Assembly: GCA_009845545.1 (NCBI GenBank)
Contig: VXZK01000123.1
Span: 1 to 33,601 of the forward strand
Origin: Candidatus Poribacteria bacterium
GTDB lineage: Bacteria > Poribacteria > WGA-4E > WGA-3G
DNA: 33,601 bases
Reading direction: 5' to 3'
This document shows, in pieces, positions 16,698 to 25,816 of the stretch. Within the stretch, counting starts at the first letter, position 1, and every line of letters begins with the position of its first letter. A program made the position numbers and the translations under genes. The notes below the pieces were generated by a model that made no database searches, had not been told where the DNA came from, and saw only the letters and a program-made list of their open reading frames with translations.

Positions 16698-18560
16698 ATG
16701 AAACAGAGAAAGCGAATACTATCTATTTTTGGAGTCTTGCTGCTGCTTTCTATCGCACCTTTCGCGCTCGCACAAAAAGCGTGGGAGACGGTGAGCGAAT
16801 CCAAGTGGCAGGCTTCCTTTTCCGATGTATTTTTTGTTGATGCACAACATGGATGGATTGTCGGTAGCAGTGCAACAATCCTACATACGAATGACGGCGG
16901 CACAACGTGGAACCAGCAACCTCTGCCGCTTGATGCTGAGTTAAAGAAGGTCCGTTTTATTAACCCACAAATCGGCTGGGCAGTCGGCGAAAACGGCACA
17001 GTCCTGAAAACGACAGATGGTGGACAGACATGGATGAAAAAAAACACTGGCACCGGGACCGCGCTCTTAGCTGTTTCGTTTGTCGATGAGAAACACGGTT
17101 GGGCAAGTGGCGACGGCGGACTCATCATCAGCACTATGAACGGTGGCACAACTTGGGCGAAACAGACGATTGACACCAACAATACGATTGAAGGTATCTA
17201 TTTTGTGAGTCCTGAAGTCGGTTGGGCAGCTGGCGGTGGTGGAACCCTTCTTCACACCAGTGATGGTGGACAGAATTGGCAGTTCCAGACGAGTGCAACA
17301 GTCAACACACTTGATGCCCTTTTCATGCTAAACGATCAAGCAGGATGGGCAGTCGGGGCAGGGGGTGCTGTCGTCGGAACGGTTAACGGTAACAAGTGGG
17401 ACATCCAAACGAGCAATGTCCCGAACTCCAACGGAATGCCTGAACCGATTTGGGATGTTCACTTCGCTGATGAAAATATTGGGATTGCCGCCGCTGAATT
17501 CGGTGTGATTCTGCGCACAAAAGATGGTGGCACAACCTGGGCACCCCTTGGAACGAGACCCGTTGCCGCACGACTCCAAGGCATTCACATGATCAGCGCA
17601 ACCGAAGCATGGATCGTTGGAGATAAGGCAACAATCCTGCACACCACAGATGGCGGTGAAACCTGGGATATTATCTCGAGCGCAAGCGAACTTCGCGCTG
17701 TTTATTTCCATGACGACATGCTTGGCTGGGCAGTCGGTTTGGCTGGAAGCGTTTTGCACACCAACGATGGCGGTGAAACATGGAAACCCCAAGATAGTGG
17801 GAATGTCTTTGAACTCTTCGGCGTTGGATTTGTTGATGCAAACAAAGGTTATATCGTTGGAAGCAATGCAGCATTAGCTGAAACAAAAGATGGCGGCAAA
17901 ACTTGGGGAGACCTCAGCGACCCAGGAGATGAGGGGCATGGCACCGCAGAACGGATTAAGTTTGAGGGAGACATGAGTTGGCTCAGCGCAATGGGGTCCT
18001 ATGCTATGGATTTTGGCAGCCCTACACACGGGTGGGCGGTCGGTGAAATGGCAAGGGTTATGCATACAGCCGATGGCGGAGAAACTTGGAGGAATCAAGA
18101 TGGTGCCGCTATGTTCGTCAATCTGTACGGGGCTCATTTCATTAATGGACAGGTCGGCTGGGTCGTCGGAGATGCTGGCACTATCTCAAAAACCGTCGAT
18201 GGCGGACAAACTTGGACACCTATCTCGCAAGGACCCACCTGGAACGATGTCTATGCTATAGATGAACAGAACGCATGGGTCGCTGGTGAACAAGGCGCTA
18301 TTATGGTAACCACAGATGGCGGCACTACGTGGATCGATCAGACTGTACCAACCCAGGAGAACCTTAAAGCTATTCTGTTCCGTGATGCTAAGGAAGGGTG
18401 GGCGGTCGGAGACAACGGCACAATCCTCTACACAAATGACGGCGGTGTCACCTGGCTATTGCAGCAATCGCCGACAAGAAACCATCTTCGCGACCTCGTT
18501 CAAACGCCAAGTGGTCAACTCTGGGCAATTGGCGACGCTACAACTATTATCCGTTATTAA
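16698..18560 (+). CDS. Secreted Ycf48/BNR-type beta-propeller protein
   Basis: A 620-residue exported protein. Residues 1-25 are a signal peptide (KQRKR, hydrophobic LSIFGVLLLLSIAPFALA, then QKAW). The rest consists of about a dozen repeats of 40-50 residues ending in forms of ILHTNDGGTTW and GWAVGENGT. This is the DGG-x-TW / GW-x-VG pattern of the Ycf48-like and BNR sialidase-type repeats that fold as beta propellers. Cyanobacterial Ycf48 helps photosystem II assembly, but proteins of this repeat type are widespread in non-photosynthetic bacteria with unknown partners, so no photosynthetic role is implied. No catalytic sialidase residues were recognised. The start is ATG 16698; a TTG one codon upstream is also possible. 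The efflux genes follow on the same strand after the MITE-like element. Confidence 0.88.
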   Translation: MKQRKRILSIFGVLLLLSIAPFALAQKAWETVSESKWQASFSDVFFVDAQHGWIVGSSATILHTNDGGTTWNQQPLPLDAELKKVRFINPQIGWAVGENGTVLKTTDGGQTWMKKNTGTGTALLAVSFVDEKHGWASGDGGLIISTMNGGTTWAKQTIDTNNTIEGIYFVSPEVGWAAGGGGTLLHTSDGGQNWQFQTSATVNTLDALFMLNDQAGWAVGAGGAVVGTVNGNKWDIQTSNVPNSNGMPEPIWDVHFADENIGIAAAEFGVILRTKDGGTTWAPLGTRPVAARLQGIHMISATEAWIVGDKATILHTTDGGETWDIISSASELRAVYFHDDMLGWAVGLAGSVLHTNDGGETWKPQDSGNVFELFGVGFVDANKGYIVGSNAALAETKDGGKTWGDLSDPGDEGHGTAERIKFEGDMSWLSAMGSYAMDFGSPTHGWAVGEMARVMHTADGGETWRNQDGAAMFVNLYGAHFINGQVGWVVGDAGTISKTVDGGQTWTPISQGPTWNDVYAIDEQNAWVAGEQGAIMVTTDGGTTWIDQTVPTQENLKAILFRDAKEGWAVGDNGTILYTNDGGVTWLLQQSPTRNHLRDLVQTPSGQLWAIGDATTIIRY

Positions 18561-18571
18561 AGCTTATTTAG

Positions 18572-18686
18572 ATAGGACTTACGCAAAATTGGTTCAGAAC
18601 GCCTATTTTGATATAATAAAGGCACTTTCTATCAGGGTTCGGTGCGGTTAGAAACCGCACCTACCAGGGGAGTGCGTAAGTCCTAT
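18572..18686. mobile_element. 115-bp MITE-like element with 14-bp perfect terminal inverted repeats
   Basis: Left end ATAGGACTTACGCA (18572-18585) and right end TGCGTAAGTCCTAT (18673-18686) are exact reverse complements. Inside are a hairpin GGTGCGGTT-AGA-AACCGCACC (18641-18661) and a promoter-like TTGATATAATAAAG. There is no room for a transposase, so it would be a non-autonomous element. An obvious target-site duplication was not identified. A partial end (TAGGACTTACG) appears at 2041-2051. Confidence 0.65.
18589..18617 (+). promoter_or_regulatory. Promoter-like sequence inside the MITE-like element
   Basis: TTGGTT (18589-18594), 17-base spacer, TATAAT (18612-18617) with TG in the extended -10 position. 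It points toward the TolC gene 180 bases downstream. The intervening 18641-18661 hairpin could attenuate transcripts. Confidence 0.45.
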
Positions 18687-18797
18687 TAGATACGGTATGG
18701 GGGGGGACATCTTACCTACCCATATCCATAATTTCGCCCGTAGAGATGCGCCTTCCTGAAAGTCCGTCTTTACCGAACATGGGAGGACACGACCGCG

Positions 18798-20201
18798 ATG
18801 AATCCATTACGGTTCTGCCATTTCGTATGTGTCGGAACCTTTTTACTACTTCTAATAAATCTCACATCTGTAGCACAAGAACCACGGGTTTTGACCTTAG
18901 CGAATAGTATTGAAATCGCCAAAAAAAGCAATCTTACTGTTCAAACTGCTGAGCAGAACTTAAAAACTGCCGAGGCACAAGTTCGTTCTGCACGCGCAGG
19001 ACTCTTGCCAAGGATCACAGCCAACGGTAATTATACCTATTTTAAAGATGTACAAAAGTCAGTCATCCAAGCCGAGGGCGGGTTTGGGTTCCCGATGCCG
19101 GGCGAAGAAATGGACGAAATGGCACCGCCGAGCGCGGATAACGAGTCCGAGCTGATTGAACTGGAATTTGGAGCACATCACAACGTTCAAGGCACTCTCA
19201 GTTTAACACAACCCGTCTTTGCATGGGGACGTTACTATTACGGTTATCAAGCCGCAAAACTCAACTATCAAGCCGTACAACGTGATCTTGATGCCGCCTA
19301 TAATCAGCTCCGTTTAGATGTATCTGAAGCGTTCTACGCTGTCTTAATCGCCCAAGAGTTTGTCAGGGTGGCACAGCAAAGCGTTGCCCTTGTTGAAAAG
19401 CAACTCGGGATCGCAGAGGCTTCGCTTAAGGCGGGTGCCGCAACTAACTTTGATGTCCTTCGCGCAAAGGTCCAACTCGCAAATGCAAAATCCCAACTTG
19501 TTCGTGCCGAGAACGCCATTATTACCGCCAAAAACGCCTATAAAACAGTCCTAAACATACCACTCGCCGAGGACGTGTCGGTTAAAGGCGCACTCGAAGT
19601 CCCAGAAAAACATCAAATGCTTGCCTTGAACCTTGATACATTAATAGAGCAGGCACTTAAAAATCGTCCTGAAGTACGCCGCACGCAATTAAGTGAGCAG
19701 GCTGCCCACAAACAGGTTGACATCGCTAAAACGCGGAGTCGTCCTGACCTTGGGCTTTTTACAAACTACCAAATATCACAAAATGAAAGACTGACACAAA
19801 TGAATAGGATTTGGAGCGTCGGTTTCCAAATCAATATCCCTATTTTTGATGGGTTTGCAACGCGCGCAGCCGTCCAACAATCCGAGTCCACTTTAAAGCA
19901 GATCCAGTTGGGTGGGACCCAAGTCAAAGTTGGTGTTGAATTTGAAGTCCGCAATGCCTATCTGAATCTCCTTGGGGCGCAAACACTTATTGATGTACAG
20001 CGCGAAGCGGTTGCTCAGGCACAGGAGAGTGTACGCATCGCAAATCTCCAATTTCAAAATGGAATCATTACCACTGTCGCATTGACTGACACCCAACTCG
20101 CATTAGCACAAGCAGAAGTCAATCGGCTTCAGGCATACCACGATTATGTCGTCGGTTTGGCGAGATTGGAAAAAGCAATAGGGCAAACATTACAACAATA
20201 A
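18798..20201 (+). CDS. TolC family outer-membrane efflux protein
   Basis: A 467-residue outer-membrane channel of the TolC/OEP family. An N-terminal signal peptide (FCHFVCVGTFLLLLINLTSVA, cleavage after SVA) is followed by two OEP domains of long amphipathic helices. Typical strings are LTLANSIEIAKKSNLTVQTA, GNYTYF, LSLTQPVFAWGRYYYG in the first half and LIEQALKNRPEVRRTQL and VGFQINIPIFDGFATRAAV in the second, with the two-fold pseudo-repeat of TolC. It forms the outer-membrane and periplasmic tunnel of a tripartite pump. GGAGG lies about 11 bases upstream of the ATG. The HlyD-type gene starts 47 bases downstream, so they are an operon. Confidence 0.93.
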   Translation: MNPLRFCHFVCVGTFLLLLINLTSVAQEPRVLTLANSIEIAKKSNLTVQTAEQNLKTAEAQVRSARAGLLPRITANGNYTYFKDVQKSVIQAEGGFGFPMPGEEMDEMAPPSADNESELIELEFGAHHNVQGTLSLTQPVFAWGRYYYGYQAAKLNYQAVQRDLDAAYNQLRLDVSEAFYAVLIAQEFVRVAQQSVALVEKQLGIAEASLKAGAATNFDVLRAKVQLANAKSQLVRAENAIITAKNAYKTVLNIPLAEDVSVKGALEVPEKHQMLALNLDTLIEQALKNRPEVRRTQLSEQAAHKQVDIAKTRSRPDLGLFTNYQISQNERLTQMNRIWSVGFQINIPIFDGFATRAAVQQSESTLKQIQLGGTQVKVGVEFEVRNAYLNLLGAQTLIDVQREAVAQAQESVRIANLQFQNGIITTVALTDTQLALAQAEVNRLQAYHDYVVGLARLEKAIGQTLQQ

Positions 20202-20248
20202 ATAGACACTTAACATAACGTTGGTTAAAAGGAGAAAGGAGAAAAAAA

Positions 20249-21859
20249 TTGAAGAAAGTCCTGATTGTCATTCTCATATTATTAGCAGTAGCGGCGATTC
20301 TTGCCGTGCCACGATTTCTGAAACCGGAGAAACCCACAGCGGAACAAGATGAAGTCGCAGCGGTGCTTAAACCTGTGGAGGTTACAAGAGCGAAACGGGG
20401 CGAAATTCGTTCTGAACTTGAATTATCCGGGACTATTCGAGCAGAATCACAAGTCAGTGTCTTCCCCAAAATAGCAGGGCGGCTTATTGTCTTAAACGTT
20501 GATGAAGGAGACACTATAAAAAAAGGTGTACCGCTTGCTACTGTTGAGTATGAAGAATTAGAACTTGCTGTTCAACAAGCAGAAGCGACATTGGAAGCCG
20601 CGGAGACCGCTTATTCTCAAACAAAGCAGCTCGCGAAGGTACGCGTACAATCGCAGATCGCACAAGCAAAAGCACAACTTCACGCCGCCGAGGTCGCGCT
20701 ACAACAAGTCGTAGATCTCTCTGAAATCCGGACGCTTACGCAAATAGATCAGGCACGAGCAGCCTTGGAATCGCTTGTCGCGAATCTTGAAAAAATTAAG
20801 AGCGGGGCCCGAGACGAAGACCGACGGCAGGCACAAGCGGCTGTGAATCAAGCCGATGCCAACCTTGCCAATGCCAAAAGCAATCACACGCGGATGCTCC
20901 AACTTTTCCAAAGTGGTGCGATTAGCCAGCAGTCTCTTGAAGGCGCGAAAACCCAGCTGGACATCGGCATTGCGCAGCAGAAAATCGCTGCTGAACAACT
21001 TCAACTTATTGATAACGGCGCACGTGCCGAGGATATCCAAGCAATGGAAGCACAGGTTCAACAAGCGGAGGCATCCTTACGGTTGGCGCAGACACAAGCC
21101 ACCACAAGAACATGGGAAAAAGACATTGAACTCGCACGTTCTCAGGTTGAAACCGCACAGGCAGCACTCACTTCCGCAGAAGTTTTAGAGACTGCGAAGA
21201 GTTGGGAAGCAGAGATTACCTCGGCAAAAACGGCACGCACACAGGCACACGTTGCGCTCAAACTTGCACAGAAACGCCTCAACGATGCTACAATTCATGC
21301 ACCGATTTCTGGTATTATCTCCAAACGCTACTTGGATTTAGGGGGCATGGCTCTTCCCACAGCACCTCTTTTTGAAGTGGTCAATATTGATACCGTCAAA
21401 GCTGCCGTTGATGTAATTGAGGCACAGTTGAGCCAAGTGGCGCTCAATCAGCAGGCATTGATAGAAATTGATGGCATAGATACCCCAATCTCCGGTACTA
21501 TCGCTTTCATTAGTCCGACTTTAGAAGTGATGCGACGTACAGCTACTGTTGAAGTCCGTATTGACAACCCCGATCGAACCATTAAACCGGGAATGTTCGC
21601 GAAAGTTACTGTGCCTATCAAGGTGCATACGGATGCAATTCTCATTTCGCGTGTCTCGCTTATAAGTGATGTTGCCACAAAGGCACAAAACGTCTTTGTC
21701 GTTGAAGACGGTGTGATCCGCCGCCGACCCGTGGAGGTAGGGCTTTTGCGTGGCAGTGAGGCTGAAGTTCTCAATGGGATCGTCGAAGGTGATGCTGTTG
21801 TTACAGCTGGACAGCATTCTTTGAAAGATGGTGAGAATGTTAGGGTTGTGAACCCATAA
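20249..21859 (+). CDS. HlyD/RND-type periplasmic adaptor (membrane fusion protein)
   Basis: A 536-residue adaptor that would bridge an inner-membrane pump to TolC. The TTG start is chosen because AAAGGAG lies just upstream and the next residues KKVLIVILILLAVAAILAV form the N-terminal anchor. The split lipoyl domain is visible as SVFPKIAGRLIVLNVDEGD (about 70-90) and DATIHAPISGIISKRYLD (about 350-367). Between them is an unusually long alpha-helical hairpin of about 260 residues, with heptad-like A, Q, E runs. Beta-barrel and membrane-proximal parts follow (IKPGMFAKVTVP, VVTAGQHSLKDGENVRV). No RND or ABC permease gene follows; the next gene, 238 bases on, is a sugar kinase, so the pump component must be elsewhere. 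Confidence 0.92.
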   Translation: MKKVLIVILILLAVAAILAVPRFLKPEKPTAEQDEVAAVLKPVEVTRAKRGEIRSELELSGTIRAESQVSVFPKIAGRLIVLNVDEGDTIKKGVPLATVEYEELELAVQQAEATLEAAETAYSQTKQLAKVRVQSQIAQAKAQLHAAEVALQQVVDLSEIRTLTQIDQARAALESLVANLEKIKSGARDEDRRQAQAAVNQADANLANAKSNHTRMLQLFQSGAISQQSLEGAKTQLDIGIAQQKIAAEQLQLIDNGARAEDIQAMEAQVQQAEASLRLAQTQATTRTWEKDIELARSQVETAQAALTSAEVLETAKSWEAEITSAKTARTQAHVALKLAQKRLNDATIHAPISGIISKRYLDLGGMALPTAPLFEVVNIDTVKAAVDVIEAQLSQVALNQQALIEIDGIDTPISGTIAFISPTLEVMRRTATVEVRIDNPDRTIKPGMFAKVTVPIKVHTDAILISRVSLISDVATKAQNVFVVEDGVIRRRPVEVGLLRGSEAEVLNGIVEGDAVVTAGQHSLKDGENVRVVNP

Positions 21860-22097
21860 GCGTTTCTATTCCAGAATTTATTTAAAACTAATGACCCTGG
21901 CCTCACGCTAAAAAAGGCTTGATAAATTAACCGAATTCGTATAACATTGTGTCATAAATGCTGACAATACGCACGTGTTTGAAGTTTGGAAACTATATTA
22001 ACAGAATCTGAGGCGGAACCTGTTTACCAGATACGTCTGAATTTGAGAGAGAGGTTGCCAGAACATTACTACACAGAAGTCTTAGTTGGAAAGATTG

Positions 22098-23612
22098 ATG
22101 AAAGTTGAACAACTCTACGGTCCTAAAGTAAAATCCTTTCAGATCCTTGAACTGGAGTACCTTTTACAAGAGGATTCGCCTGAGCTCTTCTTTTCGTTCG
22201 GCCTAAAAAAAGGCGGGCAGGTAATTGTTACGCACGCACCAGCAAGACTTGACATTATGGGCGGCGTTGCCGATTATTGCGGGGCTAATGTCTTTGAGAT
22301 GACTCTTGACCGGACCGCAATTGCCGCGTGCCAAGCCAGAGAAGATAGAAATCTCTGTGCAATCACGCTCCGCGCCGGGAATCAATTCAAACCCAACTTT
22401 CATTGCTCGCTTGATAACTTCTACACCGACGGTGCTCTCAAAACCTATCAACAGGTTCAAGACTATTTCAACCAAGAACCGAGCACCGCGTGGGTGAGCT
22501 ACATACTCGGTGGGTTTTATGTGCTACTCAAGGAAGGGAAGATTAACCAGTTTCCGCACGGTGCCACGATAGTTATTAAGAGCGATATTCCGATAGGCGG
22601 TGGGGTCGCCTCATCTGCCGCTGTTGAAGTTGCTACCTTGATGGCACTTAATCAACTCTATAATTTAGAATTGGGCGCGATGGAAATAGCGCGTCTCGCA
22701 CAAATCGTTGAAAATCGGATTGCCGGCGCGCCTTGTGGGATTATGGATCAGGTGACTGCCGTCGCAGGCACCTCATCGAAAATTCTCTCAATTCTTTGTC
22801 AACCGGACAAAATCCTTGAATTCGTTTCATCGCCCTTGAACGTCAGTTTTGTCGGTATCCATACAAAAGTACGCAGGAGCACCTCAAGCACTGCTTACAT
22901 TGACACACGTATCGGTGCTTTTATGGGATTGACTATTCTCAAAGCCGCTTTTGCCTCAGAAGCTGAAGCCGCTTCTGAAGAAGGCAACTCTGCTCAAAAA
23001 ATCTCGGAGGCATTGGCTGATAACTATCTCTGCAATGTTTCTGTACAGGAATTTCACGAGCAGTGTGAAATCCTGTTGCCTGAACAGATGCATGGCGGAG
23101 AATTCCTTGAAAAGTACGGCGAAATCGTTGATACTGCTACACAGGTAGAGCCTGAGATAATATATCCTGTGAAGAGCCGGGTAGAACACATGATTTATGA
23201 AAATGCGCGGACTCAGCAATTTATCGCGGCTATAAAAAATGCAGCGAAAGATCCAGAGCGCATCCAAGACTGTCTCACGGAAGCGGGTAATCTTATGTAT
23301 GAATCCAACGCGAGTTATCGTGATCTCGCAGGACTCGGTTCACCTGAAGTTGATGGACTGGTCAATATCGCCCGAAAAATTGGGGAACAAGGCGGCATCT
23401 ACGGCGCGAAAATTACGGGGGGTGGCGGGGGCGGCACAGTTGCCTTACTCTGTCACGGCAGTGTAGAGAATTCGCTGACGCAAGTCCTCGCTGCCTACAA
23501 ACTTGCTTGGGGCATTGACGGTGAACTCATCAGAGGGAACGCAGGGGGCGCGTCCGAATTCGGGCATATTTTGTGGGAATTAAAGGAGACCGAACCGCCA
23601 ACACATTTCTAA
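22098..23612 (+). CDS. GHMP kinase resembling plant L-arabinokinase (galactokinase superfamily)
   Basis: A 504-residue ATP-dependent small-molecule kinase. Three GHMP motifs are clear: THAPARLDIMGGVADYCG (about 45-62), SDIPIGGGVASSAAVEVAT (about 162-180) and GIYGAKITGGGGGGTVALL near the C terminus. GAPCGIMDQVTA holds the likely catalytic Asp. Many stretches resemble the GHMP domain of plant L-arabinokinase (ARA1): LDIMGGVADY, SSAAVEVA, GAPCGIMDQ, RIGAFMG, YLCN, FLEKYG and YGAKITGGG. That enzyme makes L-arabinose 1-phosphate for UDP-sugar salvage. Plant ARA1 also has an N-terminal glycosyltransferase-like half that is absent here. An ATG at 22098 is preferred over the TTG at 22086 because GGAAAG precedes it. 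The substrate could be another sugar such as galacturonate or galactose. No UDP-sugar pyrophosphorylase is adjacent. Confidence 0.85.
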   Translation: MKVEQLYGPKVKSFQILELEYLLQEDSPELFFSFGLKKGGQVIVTHAPARLDIMGGVADYCGANVFEMTLDRTAIAACQAREDRNLCAITLRAGNQFKPNFHCSLDNFYTDGALKTYQQVQDYFNQEPSTAWVSYILGGFYVLLKEGKINQFPHGATIVIKSDIPIGGGVASSAAVEVATLMALNQLYNLELGAMEIARLAQIVENRIAGAPCGIMDQVTAVAGTSSKILSILCQPDKILEFVSSPLNVSFVGIHTKVRRSTSSTAYIDTRIGAFMGLTILKAAFASEAEAASEEGNSAQKISEALADNYLCNVSVQEFHEQCEILLPEQMHGGEFLEKYGEIVDTATQVEPEIIYPVKSRVEHMIYENARTQQFIAAIKNAAKDPERIQDCLTEAGNLMYESNASYRDLAGLGSPEVDGLVNIARKIGEQGGIYGAKITGGGGGGTVALLCHGSVENSLTQVLAAYKLAWGIDGELIRGNAGGASEFGHILWELKETEPPTHF

Positions 23613-23617
23613 CTAAC

Positions 23618-23749
23618 GGCTATCAGCACTCGAGGCGGTGACCACGCAACCTTTCAGTTTTCGGTACGACTCTGGGGCATAAATGGGCTATCTCTATAAG
23701 GAAAATATTCAATGACCAGAAACCCACCGATTACTGACTGCTGATAGCC
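23618..23749. repeat. 132-bp repeat element with 11-bp terminal inverted repeats
   Basis: GGCTATCAGCA (23618-23628) and TGCTGATAGCC (23739-23749) are exact complements. Inside, AGTTTTCGGTACGACTC (23656-23672) matches 15 of 17 bases at 15509-15525 in the other intergenic repeat. It has no coding capacity and lies between two + strand genes. Confidence 0.55.
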
Positions 23750-23778
23750 AACTGCTCTAAAGAAAGTGGAAATAAACT

Positions 23779-25740
23779 GTGCAAAACATAGACGAGCAAA
23801 ATCGACACCGCGCATCCGGTGTCACATGGCGTGCCATACTCATTGCTATTTTTTTAATTCCGCCTAATGTTTTTTGGGTTATTGAAGTTGAATGTGTTTG
23901 GCATTCCGGACATCCAACGACCATCTCCCTGTTCTGGAACGTCGTTCTTAACATCTTTTTTCTAATCCTGATAAACCTCTTCCTGAAGCGTGTCGCGCCA
24001 CGGTCGGCGTTGACACAAGGGGAGATGATTACCATCTACGCTATGCTCTCTATCGCATCCGGCTTGGCTGGGCACGATACGTTAGCCTTGACAATTCCAG
24101 CACTCCCGCACGCATTCTGGTTTGCGACAATTGAGAACGATTGGGCAGACATGTTCCACAGTTATATCCCGCAACACCTTGTCGTTGCAGATAGGGAGCT
24201 TATCCGCGGATTTTATGAAGGGAACACGCCTTTTTATAACGCTAAAATTGGCGGTGCCTGGATAAAGCCGACATTGTGGTGGACATCGCTTGTTTTTGCC
24301 CTCGGTACTATCATGATTTGCGTAAATGTACTTGTTCGGAAACAGTGGACCGAACACGAGAAATTAGCGTATCCGATCATCCAACTTCCGATGGCGATTA
24401 CGGAGGGCGGCGGTGCTGCAAAGCTTTTCCGGAATCGTGTCCTATGGTATGGGTTCATCGCAGCTGCGCTATTGAATGTTTGGCACGGCTTAGCACACTT
24501 CTTCCCCGTACTTCCAGACTTCAGTGTCCGGCATAACGCCCGTAATTGGGGCAGATTCTTCACCGAAAAACCGTGGAACGCTGTCGGCGGTATCCCTGTA
24601 CCGCTCTACCCGTTTGTAATCGGCTTAGGGTTCCTTTTACCGCTGGATCTTTCCTTTTCTATGTGGTTTTTCTACCTATTCGAGAAGGCACAGCGCGTTT
24701 TTGGCAGTGCAGTCGGAATTCCAGCACCGTTCCCGTATGGGAGTGAGCAATCAATCGGCGGCTGGATGGCGATCTTTGTGATCGCTATCCTTGTAACACG
24801 TAAGCACATTACAAACGTGGTGCGCACAATCTTGGGCAGACCCGGTGGTATTGACGATTCACAGGAGCCTATCCGCTATCGAACAGCCCTGCTTCTCATT
24901 GTGCTCTCAAGTCTTTTTATTATCTGGTTTTGTCTGAAGGCAGGAATGACCCTCCCAATTATTCTCCCTTTCTTTGCCTTTTTTTCTGCCATTTCGATTG
25001 CGATTACACGCGTCCGCGCCGAACTCGGTCCTCCCGCTCATGAAATGGCAGGCATGTGTAACGCGCAACAGTTCTTAGTGAACATCTTGGGAACACGCCG
25101 CATCGGACCAAATAACCTGACAGTTTTCCCTTACTTCTGGTTCTTCAGTGGGCGTGGATATCGTGAACATATCATGCCGCATCAGCTCGAAGCCTTCAAG
25201 ATGGCGGAACGGGCGAATATGAACACGAAACGCTTGGTGCTTGCAATGGTTATTGCTGTTGTTTTAGGATCCCTTGCTTCGTTTTGGGCAACGCTTAGTG
25301 AACTCTATCGTCTCGGGGGCGCAATTACAGGGGCAGGCGGGGGGATTGGACCGTCAGTGGGGCATATTGGTCAATTCGGTTGGCTTGCCGGGCTCTTTGC
25401 TTTCCCGCGCGACCCTGATGTCACCGCAATGTCTTTCATGGCAGGTGGTATGGGCTTCACCTTCTTCCTGATGCTCATGCGCATGCGCTTTATTTGGTGG
25501 CCCCTCCATCCAGCAGGTTATCCCATCTCCATGACCGGTGGTGTCGGCTATTTTTGGAGCTGCCTCGTTATCAGCAGCTTCCTCAAATGGCTGGCACTCC
25601 GATTCGGAGGGCCCAGCACTTATCGAACAATGGTTTTCTTCTTCTTCGGTGTCATCCTCGGTGAATACTGCGTAGGCGCGTTCTGGAGTGTCTTGAGTGT
25701 CATTATCCGCGAACCGATCTACGACTTCGCACCGGGTTAG
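23779..25740 (+). CDS. Polytopic membrane protein (DUF6785/DUF6784-like)
   Basis: A 653-residue inner-membrane protein with roughly a dozen hydrophobic segments (for example ILIAIFLIPPNVFWVIEV, LLIVLSSLFIIWFCL, IILPFFAFFSAISIAI). Conserved-looking loop motifs include LTQGEMITIYAMLSIASGLAG, WTEHEKLAYPIIQLPMA, RAELGPPAHEMAGMCNAQQF and a late GGVGYFWSCLVISSFLKWL. The arrangement fits the large uncharacterised integral-membrane family labelled DUF6785/DUF6784, found in Planctomycetes-, Armatimonadetes- and Poribacteria-type genomes. The QGEMI and RxELG-PxHE motifs recall peptide-transporter-like (OPT) proteins, but the transported substrate is unknown. The start is GTG 23779 with a weak ribosome site. 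It follows the kinase gene after a 132-bp repeat element. Confidence 0.78.
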   Translation: MQNIDEQNRHRASGVTWRAILIAIFLIPPNVFWVIEVECVWHSGHPTTISLFWNVVLNIFFLILINLFLKRVAPRSALTQGEMITIYAMLSIASGLAGHDTLALTIPALPHAFWFATIENDWADMFHSYIPQHLVVADRELIRGFYEGNTPFYNAKIGGAWIKPTLWWTSLVFALGTIMICVNVLVRKQWTEHEKLAYPIIQLPMAITEGGGAAKLFRNRVLWYGFIAAALLNVWHGLAHFFPVLPDFSVRHNARNWGRFFTEKPWNAVGGIPVPLYPFVIGLGFLLPLDLSFSMWFFYLFEKAQRVFGSAVGIPAPFPYGSEQSIGGWMAIFVIAILVTRKHITNVVRTILGRPGGIDDSQEPIRYRTALLLIVLSSLFIIWFCLKAGMTLPIILPFFAFFSAISIAITRVRAELGPPAHEMAGMCNAQQFLVNILGTRRIGPNNLTVFPYFWFFSGRGYREHIMPHQLEAFKMAERANMNTKRLVLAMVIAVVLGSLASFWATLSELYRLGGAITGAGGGIGPSVGHIGQFGWLAGLFAFPRDPDVTAMSFMAGGMGFTFFLMLMRMRFIWWPLHPAGYPISMTGGVGYFWSCLVISSFLKWLALRFGGPSTYRTMVFFFFGVILGEYCVGAFWSVLSVIIREPIYDFAPG

Positions 25741-25816
25741 TTTTTTAATGTTCCTTAAAATAATTTTGAAGATATATGTTTGACACCTTCACAAAATAGT
25801 CGAAACCCAACGTTGT

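Noticed and set aside
21919..21945. TTGATA-15-TATAAC upstream of the kinase gene
   Set aside because: The spacer is only 15 bases, and the position is over 150 bases from the start codon, so support is too weak.
25780..25808. TTGACA upstream of the PorV-like gene as a promoter
   Set aside because: No -10-like hexamer is found 15-19 bases downstream.
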